DNA of 20,108 nucleotides from Lutibacter sp. (lineage in GTDB: Bacteria > Bacteroidota > Bacteroidia > Flavobacteriales > Flavobacteriaceae), in NCBI GenBank assembly GCA_021647265.1, contig JAKIVA010000047.1:1-20108 (forward strand), read 5' to 3'. Shown here one piece after another: positions 13,796 to 20,108 of this stretch. Position numbers and translations under genes: made by a program. A model generated the notes under the pieces. The model had not been told where the DNA came from. It saw only the letters and a list, made by a program, of their open reading frames with translations, and searched no databases. Every line of letters begins with the position of its first letter. The first letter of the stretch is position 1.

Positions 13796-16357
13796 ATGAA
13801 GAAATTAAAACAACTTTCAATTATTGTATTGCTTCTAATACAAAGTTTTGCAAACTCTCAAAATTATTATTTTAAAGAATATCAACCTTTCAACAAAAAC
13901 ATTCCAAGTCCTGAAGAATTTTTAGGATACCAAATAGGTAGTTACCATACACGCCATGATTTAATTGTTGCCTATTTAGAAAAACTTGCAATGCTCTCTG
14001 ATAGAGCTACTCTTGAAGTTTATGGAAAAACAACTGAAAATAGAAAATTGTTAATACTAACCATTACCAGTTTAAAAAACCATAAAAATTTAACTTCTAT
14101 AAAAGAAAAACACCTCCAAGTTGTTAGTGAAAAAACGAATGTAACCGATTTTAGTGATTTACCTGTTTTTATAAATTTAGCGTATAATGTGCATGGCAAT
14201 GAACCCTCTAGTACTGAAGCGGCGTTATTGACTGCTTACACATTGGTTGCTTCAGAAAACCCTAAAGTGAAAGAATACCTTGATAAAACCATTATTTTTT
14301 TAGATCCTACAATAAATCCTGACGGTAGAGATCGCTATACAAACTGGGTAAACCGCTACAAAGGAAACCCTTTAATAGCAGACAAATTTGACATTGAACA
14401 CAACGAGGTTTGGCCTAAAGGAAGAACCAATCACTATTTATTTGACTTGAATAGAGATTTATTACTAGCTGTTCAACCTGAAAGCAATGCTAGATTAAAA
14501 TGGTTTCATCAATGGTATCCAAATGTAGTTACAGATTTTCATGAAATGGGCACTACCAGTACTTACTTTTTTGAACCAAAACCATTATCTGCTTCTTTAA
14601 AACCTGTTACTCCAGATGAAAATTACACTTCTCTAACCTTAACTTTTGCTAAACAATTTAGTGCCGATTTAGATAAAATTGGGTCTTTGTATTTTACAAA
14701 AGAAAGATATGATGCAACATATCCGGGTTACGGATCAACTTATGGTGATTTACAAGGCTCATTAGCGCTATTATTTGAGCAGGCGGCTTCAAGAGGTCTT
14801 GTCCAAGAAACTTCAACGGGGAATTTGCATTTCTCATTCACAATTAGGAATCAATACGTTTCAACTTTTGCAACCATTAAGGCTGCTATTAAAAATAAAA
14901 ATTTATTGTACACCTATCAAAATAACTTCTTTAGAAAAGCCATTGAACAAGCTTCAAAAAATAAAATAAAAGGTTATATTTTTGGAGATAATTATGATAA
15001 AAATAGGAACAAAGCATTTGTTGATTTATTACTAAAACACAAAATTAACGTATATCCACTACTTGAAAACACAACTGTAAATAACAAAACTTATAAAAAA
15101 GGAAACGCTTTTATAGTTCCTACCAAACAAAAAGAATATTTAATGATTCGAACGATGTTTGAGACCTATAAAAAATATAGAGATAGTGTTTTTTATGATG
15201 CCTCTTCGTGGTCTGTAGCAAATTTCTATAATATGAAATACAGCACACTACAAAAAACACCTACTTTAAAAAATGAAATAACATCAGAGTCTAACAACAT
15301 AAATGTTACTAATTTTACATTGAGTAATTATGCCTATTTAATTTCTTGGGATGATTATTATGCTCCTGCTCTATTGTATAAGTTACAACAAAAAGGCGTA
15401 ATTGTAAAAACCGCAATGCAGCCTATTACAACTATAGCCAATGGAAAGGAAAAATATTTTGATAGAGGTACATTGCTAATTCCTGTCAGCATTCAAACTA
15501 TGACTAAAGAATCCCTGTTTTCAATATTAAATACGGTGAGCAAGCAACATTCAATTCAGGTGTATGCTGTTAATACTGGGTATAGCTTGAAAGGAATTGA
15601 TATAGGTAGCACCAATTTTGTAACGTTAAAACAACCTAAGGTTATGATGGTTGTTGAAGGAAACACGTCTTCTTATGAAGTTGGTGAGGTATGGCACTTA
15701 TTTGAACAACGTATGCAAATGCCAATAGTAAAAGTACCTGAAAGAATTTTTAACAGAACAGATTTACGAAGGTATAATGTTATTATTTTGGTCTCAGGAA
15801 ATTACACACAATTAAGTCAAAAAAGCAAAGAACATTTGAAGCAATGGGTAGCTCAAGGTAATACTTTAATCACTACCAGAACAGCAAGTTCTTGGGTTAT
15901 TAAAAATAAAATAGTAACCGAACATTTACTAAAAACAGTAAAAGATTCTACAAAAACAAGAATTGATTATGCTAATTCCAGAGGCATTATTGGTAAACAA
16001 AATATAGGAGGTGCAATTTTTAAAGTTAATTTAGATTTAACACACCCTATTGCTTACGGGTACCACGATAGGGAAATACCTATTTATAAAAACAACAAAG
16101 TATTTTTAAGCCCGAGTAAAAGTCGTTTTTCAACAGTTGCTAAATACACTCAAAATCCACATATTGACGGCTATGTAACTCAGTACAATATTGATAATTA
16201 TATAAAAAAATCTGCAGCCATTATTGTGAGTAAAATTGGAAATGGTAGGGTTGTATTATTTGCCGACAATCCAAATTTTAGAGGAGCTTGGTATGGAACC
16301 AACAAATTATTTATGAATGCTGTCTTTTTTGGTAATTTAATTAAAGTTCCGTATTAG
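13796..16357 (+). CDS. Secreted M14-family zinc carboxypeptidase
   Basis: The product has 853 residues. It begins with a signal peptide (about 1-22, KKLKQLSIIVLLLIQSFANS). An M14 carboxypeptidase domain follows. Zinc ligands are His133 and Glu136 in HGNEPSS and the second His249 in DFHEMG; the substrate-binding stretch NPDGRDR lies between. The catalytic Glu is probably in LFEQAASRG. The C-terminal third contains a GATase1-like region (KVMMVVEGN...YNVIILVSGNY), as in other long Bacteroidota M14 proteins. It should act outside the cytoplasm on peptides or peptidoglycan-type substrates. It stands alone, divergent from trmN6 and convergent with hipA. Confidence 0.88.
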   Translation: MKKLKQLSIIVLLLIQSFANSQNYYFKEYQPFNKNIPSPEEFLGYQIGSYHTRHDLIVAYLEKLAMLSDRATLEVYGKTTENRKLLILTITSLKNHKNLTSIKEKHLQVVSEKTNVTDFSDLPVFINLAYNVHGNEPSSTEAALLTAYTLVASENPKVKEYLDKTIIFLDPTINPDGRDRYTNWVNRYKGNPLIADKFDIEHNEVWPKGRTNHYLFDLNRDLLLAVQPESNARLKWFHQWYPNVVTDFHEMGTTSTYFFEPKPLSASLKPVTPDENYTSLTLTFAKQFSADLDKIGSLYFTKERYDATYPGYGSTYGDLQGSLALLFEQAASRGLVQETSTGNLHFSFTIRNQYVSTFATIKAAIKNKNLLYTYQNNFFRKAIEQASKNKIKGYIFGDNYDKNRNKAFVDLLLKHKINVYPLLENTTVNNKTYKKGNAFIVPTKQKEYLMIRTMFETYKKYRDSVFYDASSWSVANFYNMKYSTLQKTPTLKNEITSESNNINVTNFTLSNYAYLISWDDYYAPALLYKLQQKGVIVKTAMQPITTIANGKEKYFDRGTLLIPVSIQTMTKESLFSILNTVSKQHSIQVYAVNTGYSLKGIDIGSTNFVTLKQPKVMMVVEGNTSSYEVGEVWHLFEQRMQMPIVKVPERIFNRTDLRRYNVIILVSGNYTQLSQKSKEHLKQWVAQGNTLITTRTASSWVIKNKIVTEHLLKTVKDSTKTRIDYANSRGIIGKQNIGGAIFKVNLDLTHPIAYGYHDREIPIYKNNKVFLSPSKSRFSTVAKYTQNPHIDGYVTQYNIDNYIKKSAAIIVSKIGNGRVVLFADNPNFRGAWYGTNKLFMNAVFFGNLIKVPY

Positions 16358-16395
16358 TCTCTGTATAACAGACCTATTACTTAAGGTATTTTATT

Positions 16396-16406
16396 TTGCA
16401 GAGAGG
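16396..16406. repeat. Direct repeat TTGCAGAGAGG, left copy (possible tRNA 3'-end fragment)
   Basis: The 11-bp sequence recurs at 18378-18388, on the other side of hipBA, and both are followed by (G)AAG. On the minus strand it reads CCTCTCTGCAA, resembling a tRNA acceptor 3' end. It lies in the 58-bp gap between the convergent M14 and hipA genes. Confidence 0.45.
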
Positions 16407-16415
16407 GAAGTGTTT

Positions 16416-17666
16416 TTAAAATAAAAATGCTTTTTCCATAAGTAGTTGTTCTTTTTTAGAAATACCTATTTTAGTGGCTATGGCTTTCCAATGGCTTACT
16501 GATTTACTGACTTCGTGAATAATTGTATCCATTTGTTCGCTATTTAAACGGAAGTACTCTCCTACGCTTTTTGCTAAATCAATATCAAGTGCATTGTTGT
16601 CCATATCAATATTTAAGGCTAAGCCATCTTTATCAATCGATGGATTGATATCGTATGCTGGTGATACTATCCACCCTTTTTCAGTTAATATAAACCCATG
16701 ATTACGTAAGTGGTCATCGGTATTTGAAATTGCTATATTGAATACAATCCTTCTCCATAACTGGTGCAAGTTTTCTTTTATATTACATCCGTAATTTTGG
16801 ATAAATTCTGCTATTTCTAAATAACTTGCCGAATTTTCTCTAATGGTGTCTTCATTATTCCCTGTCATTGTCATAGCCGAAGCAAAATGAATACGTTCTC
16901 CTTTATCTCTATCAAACCGTTTGGTAAAAAATGTATGATAGTTTCCTGTAATTTTTTGAATTTTTGATGGTGCCATATTAATTCCTGCATTTAATGCCAA
17001 TTGATATACCAAGAACTCCCACGCTGCTTTGTCAGTTGTATCATTCTTTGAAGGAAATTTAGCAATCCAAAGGTTTTTTTCTTTATCGAGTATATTTGCT
17101 TTTGGTCTTGCTCCTCCCAATGATGAACCAGGTGCCATTAGAATTTCTAACCAGTTTTTTGCTACCTCATCACCCTGATCCTCTTCAAATTGTTTGGCTG
17201 CTTCTTGTAGTTCTGCAATTGAAGACCATGGCGGTGTTGGTGTTGTTATACTATTGTCTAAAAATGGTCCGTTAGGGTCAGTTTTAAATCGTAATGCTCC
17301 CATCCTACTTTCGTCATATACTCCTAGTAAATAATCTATTTCGTAAAGTGTAGCTGCCTTTTCGTTATTTTCTTTAGCTTGCTGTGCTGTTCTTCTTTTC
17401 ATTAAGGTCCTACCCCAAGTATCTGGCATACTGTCTAAAAATACTCCGAAATTTTCTTTGTTATTTGGATATTGTGGACCACTATAGAATTGTATGTCTG
17501 GGTCTAATAACATTTGTTGTTTTGATTGCAACCATTCTTTGTTGTATTCAAAACTGAATGCTTTTTTACCTTTTCCATAATGTGCTGAAAGTATTCCTAT
17601 ATTTTTAGGTTCTGGCATTGGTTTCCAGTGTGCATATATGTATATGTTGAATTTTTTTTGTGCCAT
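16416..17666 (-). CDS. hipA: HipA-family serine/threonine kinase toxin
   Basis: The product has 416 residues, with the N-terminal HipA domain (about 5-130) and the kinase domain in one chain. The phosphorylatable, glycine-rich loop SSLGGARPK (181-189) corresponds to the loop around Ser150 in E. coli HipA. The ATP-binding Lys203 (IAKFPS), the catalytic loop NTDDHLRNHG (315-324) and the metal-binding SPAYDINPS (335-343) all follow. All key residues are visible, so it is probably active; HipA toxins phosphorylate translation factors such as glutamyl-tRNA synthetase. It lies downstream of hipB, but the gap of 175 bp is much larger than in typical hipBA operons. Confidence 0.9.
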   Translation of the reverse strand: MAQKKFNIYIYAHWKPMPEPKNIGILSAHYGKGKKAFSFEYNKEWLQSKQQMLLDPDIQFYSGPQYPNNKENFGVFLDSMPDTWGRTLMKRRTAQQAKENNEKAATLYEIDYLLGVYDESRMGALRFKTDPNGPFLDNSITTPTPPWSSIAELQEAAKQFEEDQGDEVAKNWLEILMAPGSSLGGARPKANILDKEKNLWIAKFPSKNDTTDKAAWEFLVYQLALNAGINMAPSKIQKITGNYHTFFTKRFDRDKGERIHFASAMTMTGNNEDTIRENSASYLEIAEFIQNYGCNIKENLHQLWRRIVFNIAISNTDDHLRNHGFILTEKGWIVSPAYDINPSIDKDGLALNIDMDNNALDIDLAKSVGEYFRLNSEQMDTIIHEVSKSVSHWKAIATKIGISKKEQLLMEKAFLF

Positions 17667-17841
17667 TTTGGATTTGCTTTACTATGTGTTCTTGTTTTTA
17701 TTGGATAATTCATGAGATTCCTTCACTACCGCTCGGAATTACGATTCTTCTTTTTGTTTTTTTATTAAATTATAGATTTATGGATAACACTTCGATAAGC
17801 TCTGTACAAGCTCAACACAGTATGACATATTGAATAATGAG
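17667..17841. other. hipB-hipA spacer with interspersed-repeat-like sequence
   Basis: This gap holds GAGATTCCTTCACTACC next to GCTCGGAATTACG, and CTTCGATAAGCTCTGTACAAGCTCAACACAGTATGACA-like sequence split over 17789-17826. They look like degenerate short intergenic repeats common in flavobacterial genomes. No second copy exists in this window, so the call rests on recollection of such repeats. I see no gene. Confidence 0.3.
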
Positions 17842-18129
17842 TTACAAAAGTTCTAAGTCTTGGAGTTTTCTCCCGAATTCATCGTCTGCAGCTAATTTTA
17901 GAAAATCGTTTTGTAATCCTAGTACTCTTAACACATTGAAATAGGCTCCAAAAGATACTTTTGGATCTCCATTTTCTATTTTATAAAGTGTCTTCCTATC
18001 TATATCTGCTCTTTCCGAAACCTGCAAAGTTGTTAGTTTTCTTCGTTTACGTGCTAGTCTTATATTTTCACCTACTTGTTGTAAGATTTTTAAATGCTTT
18101 GGAAATAATATTCTTTCTTTAGACTTCAT
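17842..18129 (-). CDS. hipB: HipB-like XRE-family antitoxin / repressor
   Basis: From ATG at 18129 the product has 95 residues. The frame extends seven codons upstream to a TTG, which I reject because it would overlap the probable promoter. The XRE helix-turn-helix covers about residues 18-75 (GENIRLARKRRKLTTLQVSERADIDRKTL... IENGDPKVSF). The C-terminal tail (DDEFGRKLQDLELL) would contact the toxin. It is expected to bind the operator in its own promoter and neutralise HipA. It lies upstream of hipA on the same strand, the canonical order. Confidence 0.85.
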   Translation of the reverse strand: MKSKERILFPKHLKILQQVGENIRLARKRRKLTTLQVSERADIDRKTLYKIENGDPKVSFGAYFNVLRVLGLQNDFLKLAADDEFGRKLQDLELL

Positions 18130-18147
18130 AATGGGTATTATTTTCCT

Positions 18148-18155
18148 CAAATATA
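18148..18155 (-). promoter_or_regulatory. Candidate hipB promoter -7 box
   Basis: On the minus strand TATATTTG matches the Bacteroidota -7 consensus TAnnTTTG exactly and lies 18 nt before the hipB ATG. The -33 TTTG is not clear at the expected spacing. Two near-repeats (ATTATCCCCATT and ATAATACCCATT) flank the box and could be HipB operator half-sites. Confidence 0.45.
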
Positions 18156-18324
18156 ATAAAAATGGGGATAATAGTACTCATTTATAGATAAATGTCTTTA
18201 ATATAAAAACTTCTACAGCTAGTTATAACAGTAAAAGGGCATTATAAATACTCATTTAATCTTGAATATCTAGTCCCTTTTTATAACATATTTAATAGTG
18301 TTTTTTGATATTTCACTAAATCAA

Positions 18325-18357
18325 AAAAGCCTATAAACATAGTGTTTACAGGCTTTT
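18325..18357 (-). terminator. Terminator of the small unknown gene
   Basis: On the minus strand AAAAGCCTGTAAAC pairs with GTTTATAGGCTTTT (14 positions, one G-U wobble, 5-nt loop). The wobble pairs on this strand only; on the plus strand the same site is a mismatch. TTGATTT follows. It lies 120 bp after the stop of the gene at 18478-18675. Confidence 0.7.
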
Positions 18358-18377
18358 GTTATTTTTTGGGTGTATTA

Positions 18378-18388
18378 TTGCAGAGAGG
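18378..18388. repeat. Direct repeat TTGCAGAGAGG, right copy
   Basis: Identical over 11 bp to 16396-16406, followed by AAGG. The pair brackets hipBA. The continuation towards a full tRNA T-arm is not seen, so it could only be a fragment. Confidence 0.45.
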
Positions 18389-18477
18389 AAGGAACTAAAA
18401 CTATTCCAAACTTCCCTTATTTTATTGGGGATTTAAATATACACTTTTTTACTGACCCCGAATTAGCCCCTTTTTAT

Positions 18478-18675
18478 TTAGTTTGAAATGTATTGATTTA
18501 CGATATCGACTTCAATCCCAGAGTATTCTGAGAATTCTTTTATAGTTACAAATTGATGTTTTTGTTTCCCAAAATGTGCTTTAATTTCATTTAATAACTT
18601 ATGCCCATATCGTTCACTTCTTCCAGTGATGCACTGAATGTCTTTTGGGTATATGCAAGCTCTTATTATTTTCAT
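18478..18675 (-). CDS. Small uncharacterised protein, possible DNA-binding
   Basis: From ATG at 18675 it encodes 65 residues (MKIIRACIYPKDIQCITGRS...). A GTG three codons upstream is also open but less likely. The C-terminal stretch VTIKEFSEYSGIEVDIVNQYI looks like a helix-turn-helix of the kind that reads a cell or phage module, but I cannot name a family. It is divergent from the 251-residue gene at 18833, with a 157-bp gap containing a perfect 12-bp inverted repeat, and could regulate it. This is a guess from position. Confidence 0.6.
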   Translation of the reverse strand: MKIIRACIYPKDIQCITGRSERYGHKLLNEIKAHFGKQKHQFVTIKEFSEYSGIEVDIVNQYISN

Positions 18676-18774
18676 TTGATACACTATCCATACTTTATCC
18701 TAACCTCATCTGAATATCATTTATTTAGTGTTATTCGGTAAAAAAAGATTGATTCGGCAGGGTTGTATGTTGAT

Positions 18775-18821
18775 TTTTTAATTCTCTTATAAAGATACTT
18801 TCATTTGTTGAGAATTAAAAA
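18775..18821. promoter_or_regulatory. 12-bp perfect inverted repeat upstream of the 251-residue gene
   Basis: TTTTTAATTCTC (18775-18786) and GAGAATTAAAAA (18810-18821) are exact inverse complements with a 23-bp spacer, ending 11 bp before the ATG. It could be a 5'-UTR stem-loop hiding the start region, or an operator pair. Confidence 0.6.
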
Positions 18822-18832
18822 TTTATAATAGC

Positions 18833-19588
18833 ATGGCTAGACAGACTGGTATAATTAAATTAAAAGGTACTATTGGAGGTATTACCTTTTACAAAACTTC
18901 TGATGGAGATCTTGCTCGTGAAAAAGGGGGAGTAGATGCTTCAAGAATTGCAAATGACCCAGCGTTTCAAAGAACGCGAGAAAATGGCTCTGAATTTGGT
19001 AGAGCCGGAAAAGGTGGAAAGTTACTTCGTAACGCCATTCGGATTTTATTGCAAAATGCAAAGGATAAACGTGTTGTGAGTAGGTTAACAACAGACCTTT
19101 TGAAAGTTGTAAAAACCGATACGACCAATGCACGTGGATTGAGAACAATTCCAAATGGTAATATGGGGTTATTGCTTGGATTTGATTTTAATGTGAATGG
19201 TAAGTTAGGCTCAACATTGTTTGCTGCTTTTACTAAAGCATTTGACCGAGTATCGGGTGAAGCAACATTAAGTCTTGCTCCTTTTGCTCCAACAGTACGT
19301 ATTGCAGCTCCTGCTGGAACTACTCATTTTAAAATGGTTATGGGAGCAGCTGAGTTAGATTTTGGAGCAGAAACTTCAATTTTTGAGAATGACGAAACTG
19401 CTATTCTACCTTATGATAGTGTAAACACAGCAGCGATTGATTTGACTGCAACTGTTACAGCAGATTCTACATTACCTATTGTTCAGGTGATGGGTATTGA
19501 ATTTTACCAAGAGGTAAATGGTGAAATGTACTCATTGAAAAATGGTGCATACAACGCTTTAGCTGTAATTGATATTTACACTGTTTAA
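18833..19588 (+). CDS. Uncharacterised 251-residue protein of a Bacteroidota module
   Basis: It encodes 251 residues without signal peptide or membrane segment. The N-terminus (MARQTGIIKLKGTIGGITFY) is glycine-rich with a basic helical region at about 30-100. The C-terminal half is beta-like (APFAPTVRIAAPAGTTHFKMV...). I recall similar conserved hypothetical proteins in flavobacteria but no function. It overlaps the next start by one base (TAATG), so translation is probably coupled. The neighbouring DUF5675 protein gives a phage- or particle-like context. A structural role is possible but unproved. Confidence 0.75.
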   Translation: MARQTGIIKLKGTIGGITFYKTSDGDLAREKGGVDASRIANDPAFQRTRENGSEFGRAGKGGKLLRNAIRILLQNAKDKRVVSRLTTDLLKVVKTDTTNARGLRTIPNGNMGLLLGFDFNVNGKLGSTLFAAFTKAFDRVSGEATLSLAPFAPTVRIAAPAGTTHFKMVMGAAELDFGAETSIFENDETAILPYDSVNTAAIDLTATVTADSTLPIVQVMGIEFYQEVNGEMYSLKNGAYNALAVIDIYTV

Positions 19589-19983
19589 TGGAATTTACAT
19601 TGCAAAGGACCTATTATAAAAAGGGTACGAATAGTGCCCTTTTTTTTAAAGGTAGGTTTATAGGTTTTGTTATTGAATTGCCCTGGTTAGAAAATAGAAA
19701 AAATATCTCTTGTATTCCAGAAGGAACCTACAAGTTGAAACCTCGATTTTCTGAAAAGTTTAAACATCATTTACTGCTTGAAAATGTTCCTGGTAGAAGT
19801 TTGATTTTGATACATCCGGCTAATGATGCTTTAAAAGAACTTGAAGGATGTATTGCACCAGTAACACAATTGACTGGGATAGGAAAAGGAAGTTCTTCTC
19901 GATTGCTACTACAGAAAATTGTTTCAAGTTGTTACCAGGCATTTGAACGAAAAGAAAAAGTATTGTTAACTATTAAATCTTAA
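19588..19983 (+). CDS. DUF5675 family protein
   Basis: The product has 131 residues. The motifs IELPWLENRKNISCIPEGTY, VPGRSLILIHPAND and ELEGCIAPV match the pattern I know of DUF5675, a small domain found in phage and Bacteroidota genes. No signal peptide or membrane segment is visible. The biochemical function of the domain is not established. The start overlaps the stop of the preceding gene by one base, and only 3 bp separate its stop from the next start, so the set is an operon. Confidence 0.8.
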   Translation: MEFTLQRTYYKKGTNSALFFKGRFIGFVIELPWLENRKNISCIPEGTYKLKPRFSEKFKHHLLLENVPGRSLILIHPANDALKELEGCIAPVTQLTGIGKGSSSRLLLQKIVSSCYQAFERKEKVLLTIKS

Positions 19984-19986
19984 TTT

Positions 19987-20108
19987 ATGAAACTTACAGA
20001 ACGATATACAAAAAAGACACCTAAATTTTTTAGAATACTCCGAAATATTGGAATTGCATTAGCAGCTGCAGGAGGTGTAACTATAGCAGCTCCTATTACA
20101 TTACCAAC
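19987..20108 (+). CDS. Small membrane protein, start only (runs off the window)
   Basis: The visible 40 codons begin MKLTERYTKKTPKFFRILRN, a basic amphipathic start, and continue into a hydrophobic, Ala-rich segment (IGIALAAAGGVTIAAPITLP). The pattern suits a small membrane protein, and a holin-like role is possible given the DUF5675 neighbour, but the C-terminus is missing. The reading frame is open to the window end. It is 3 bp after the DUF5675 stop. Confidence 0.7.
   Translation, partial: MKLTERYTKKTPKFFRILRNIGIALAAAGGVTIAAPITLP

Larger units (their letters stand above)
18156..18477. other. 322-bp intergenic region between hipB and the small unknown gene
   Basis: It contains the upstream hipB region, the hairpin at 18325-18357 and the second direct repeat at 18378-18388. 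It is otherwise AT-rich, with no open frame I would call a gene. Confidence 0.6.

Noticed and set aside
18882..19154. 90-codon minus-strand frame inside the 251-residue gene
   Set aside because: It is antisense to a better supported gene, and its composition is that of a shadow frame.

Overview
The window reads as a chromosomal segment of an AT-rich member of the Bacteroidota, most likely a flavobacterium. The grounds are the TTA/AAA-rich codon use, the lack of Shine-Dalgarno sequences, DUF4369/TlpA lipoproteins, a Bacteroidota-type double-glycine leader, a C39-VKOR-thioredoxin fusion, DUF5675, and a near-consensus TAnnTTTG box before one gene. No computation or database search was run; family calls rest on motifs read by eye.

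Left edge (1-466). The last 25 codons of an IS256/Mutator-type transposase are followed by two IS-end-like repeats. Next comes a double-glycine leader gene cut off after codon 13, one copy of a 46-bp two-hairpin element, and a frameshifted 3' remnant of a VKOR-thioredoxin gene. Together these are a decayed second copy of the junction found intact at 10.7-11.1 kb.

Main locus (494-12636, all on the minus strand, so transcribed right to left). The order of transcription is: C39-like/VKOR/thioredoxin membrane protein; peptide 4 and TlpA-like lipoprotein 4; peptide 3 and lipoprotein 3; peptide 2 and lipoprotein 2; C39-peptidase ABC exporter; HlyD-type adaptor; peptide 1 and lipoprotein 1. The four peptides share a nearly invariant 23-residue leader ending in GG. 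Their mature parts are unrelated in sequence, 40-48 residues long, acidic, and each has exactly six cysteines. Each peptide gene is preceded by a 151-bp block with no length variation (46-bp hairpin element, AT-rich 5' leader, leader codons) and followed by a terminator-like hairpin before its lipoprotein gene. My reading is a secretion system for disulfide-stapled peptides built from exchangeable cassettes. The exporter would cleave the leader, the VKOR fusion would supply oxidising power, and each TlpA lipoprotein would be a cognate disulfide handler or an immunity factor. The biological activity is unknown.

Middle (12637-16357). A 298-bp gap holds an A15 tract and weak promoter candidates. 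It is followed by a trmN6-like tRNA methyltransferase gene (minus) and a divergent secreted M14-type zinc carboxypeptidase gene (plus).

Right (16396-18388). A hipB-hipA kinase toxin-antitoxin pair on the minus strand lies between two short direct repeats that resemble a tRNA 3' end.

Far right (18478-20108). A small unknown protein (minus) diverges from a tightly coupled plus-strand set: an unknown 251-residue protein, a DUF5675 protein and the start of a small membrane protein. A perfect 12-bp inverted repeat lies just before the 251-residue gene. The set looks phage- or module-derived, but its function is not known to me.
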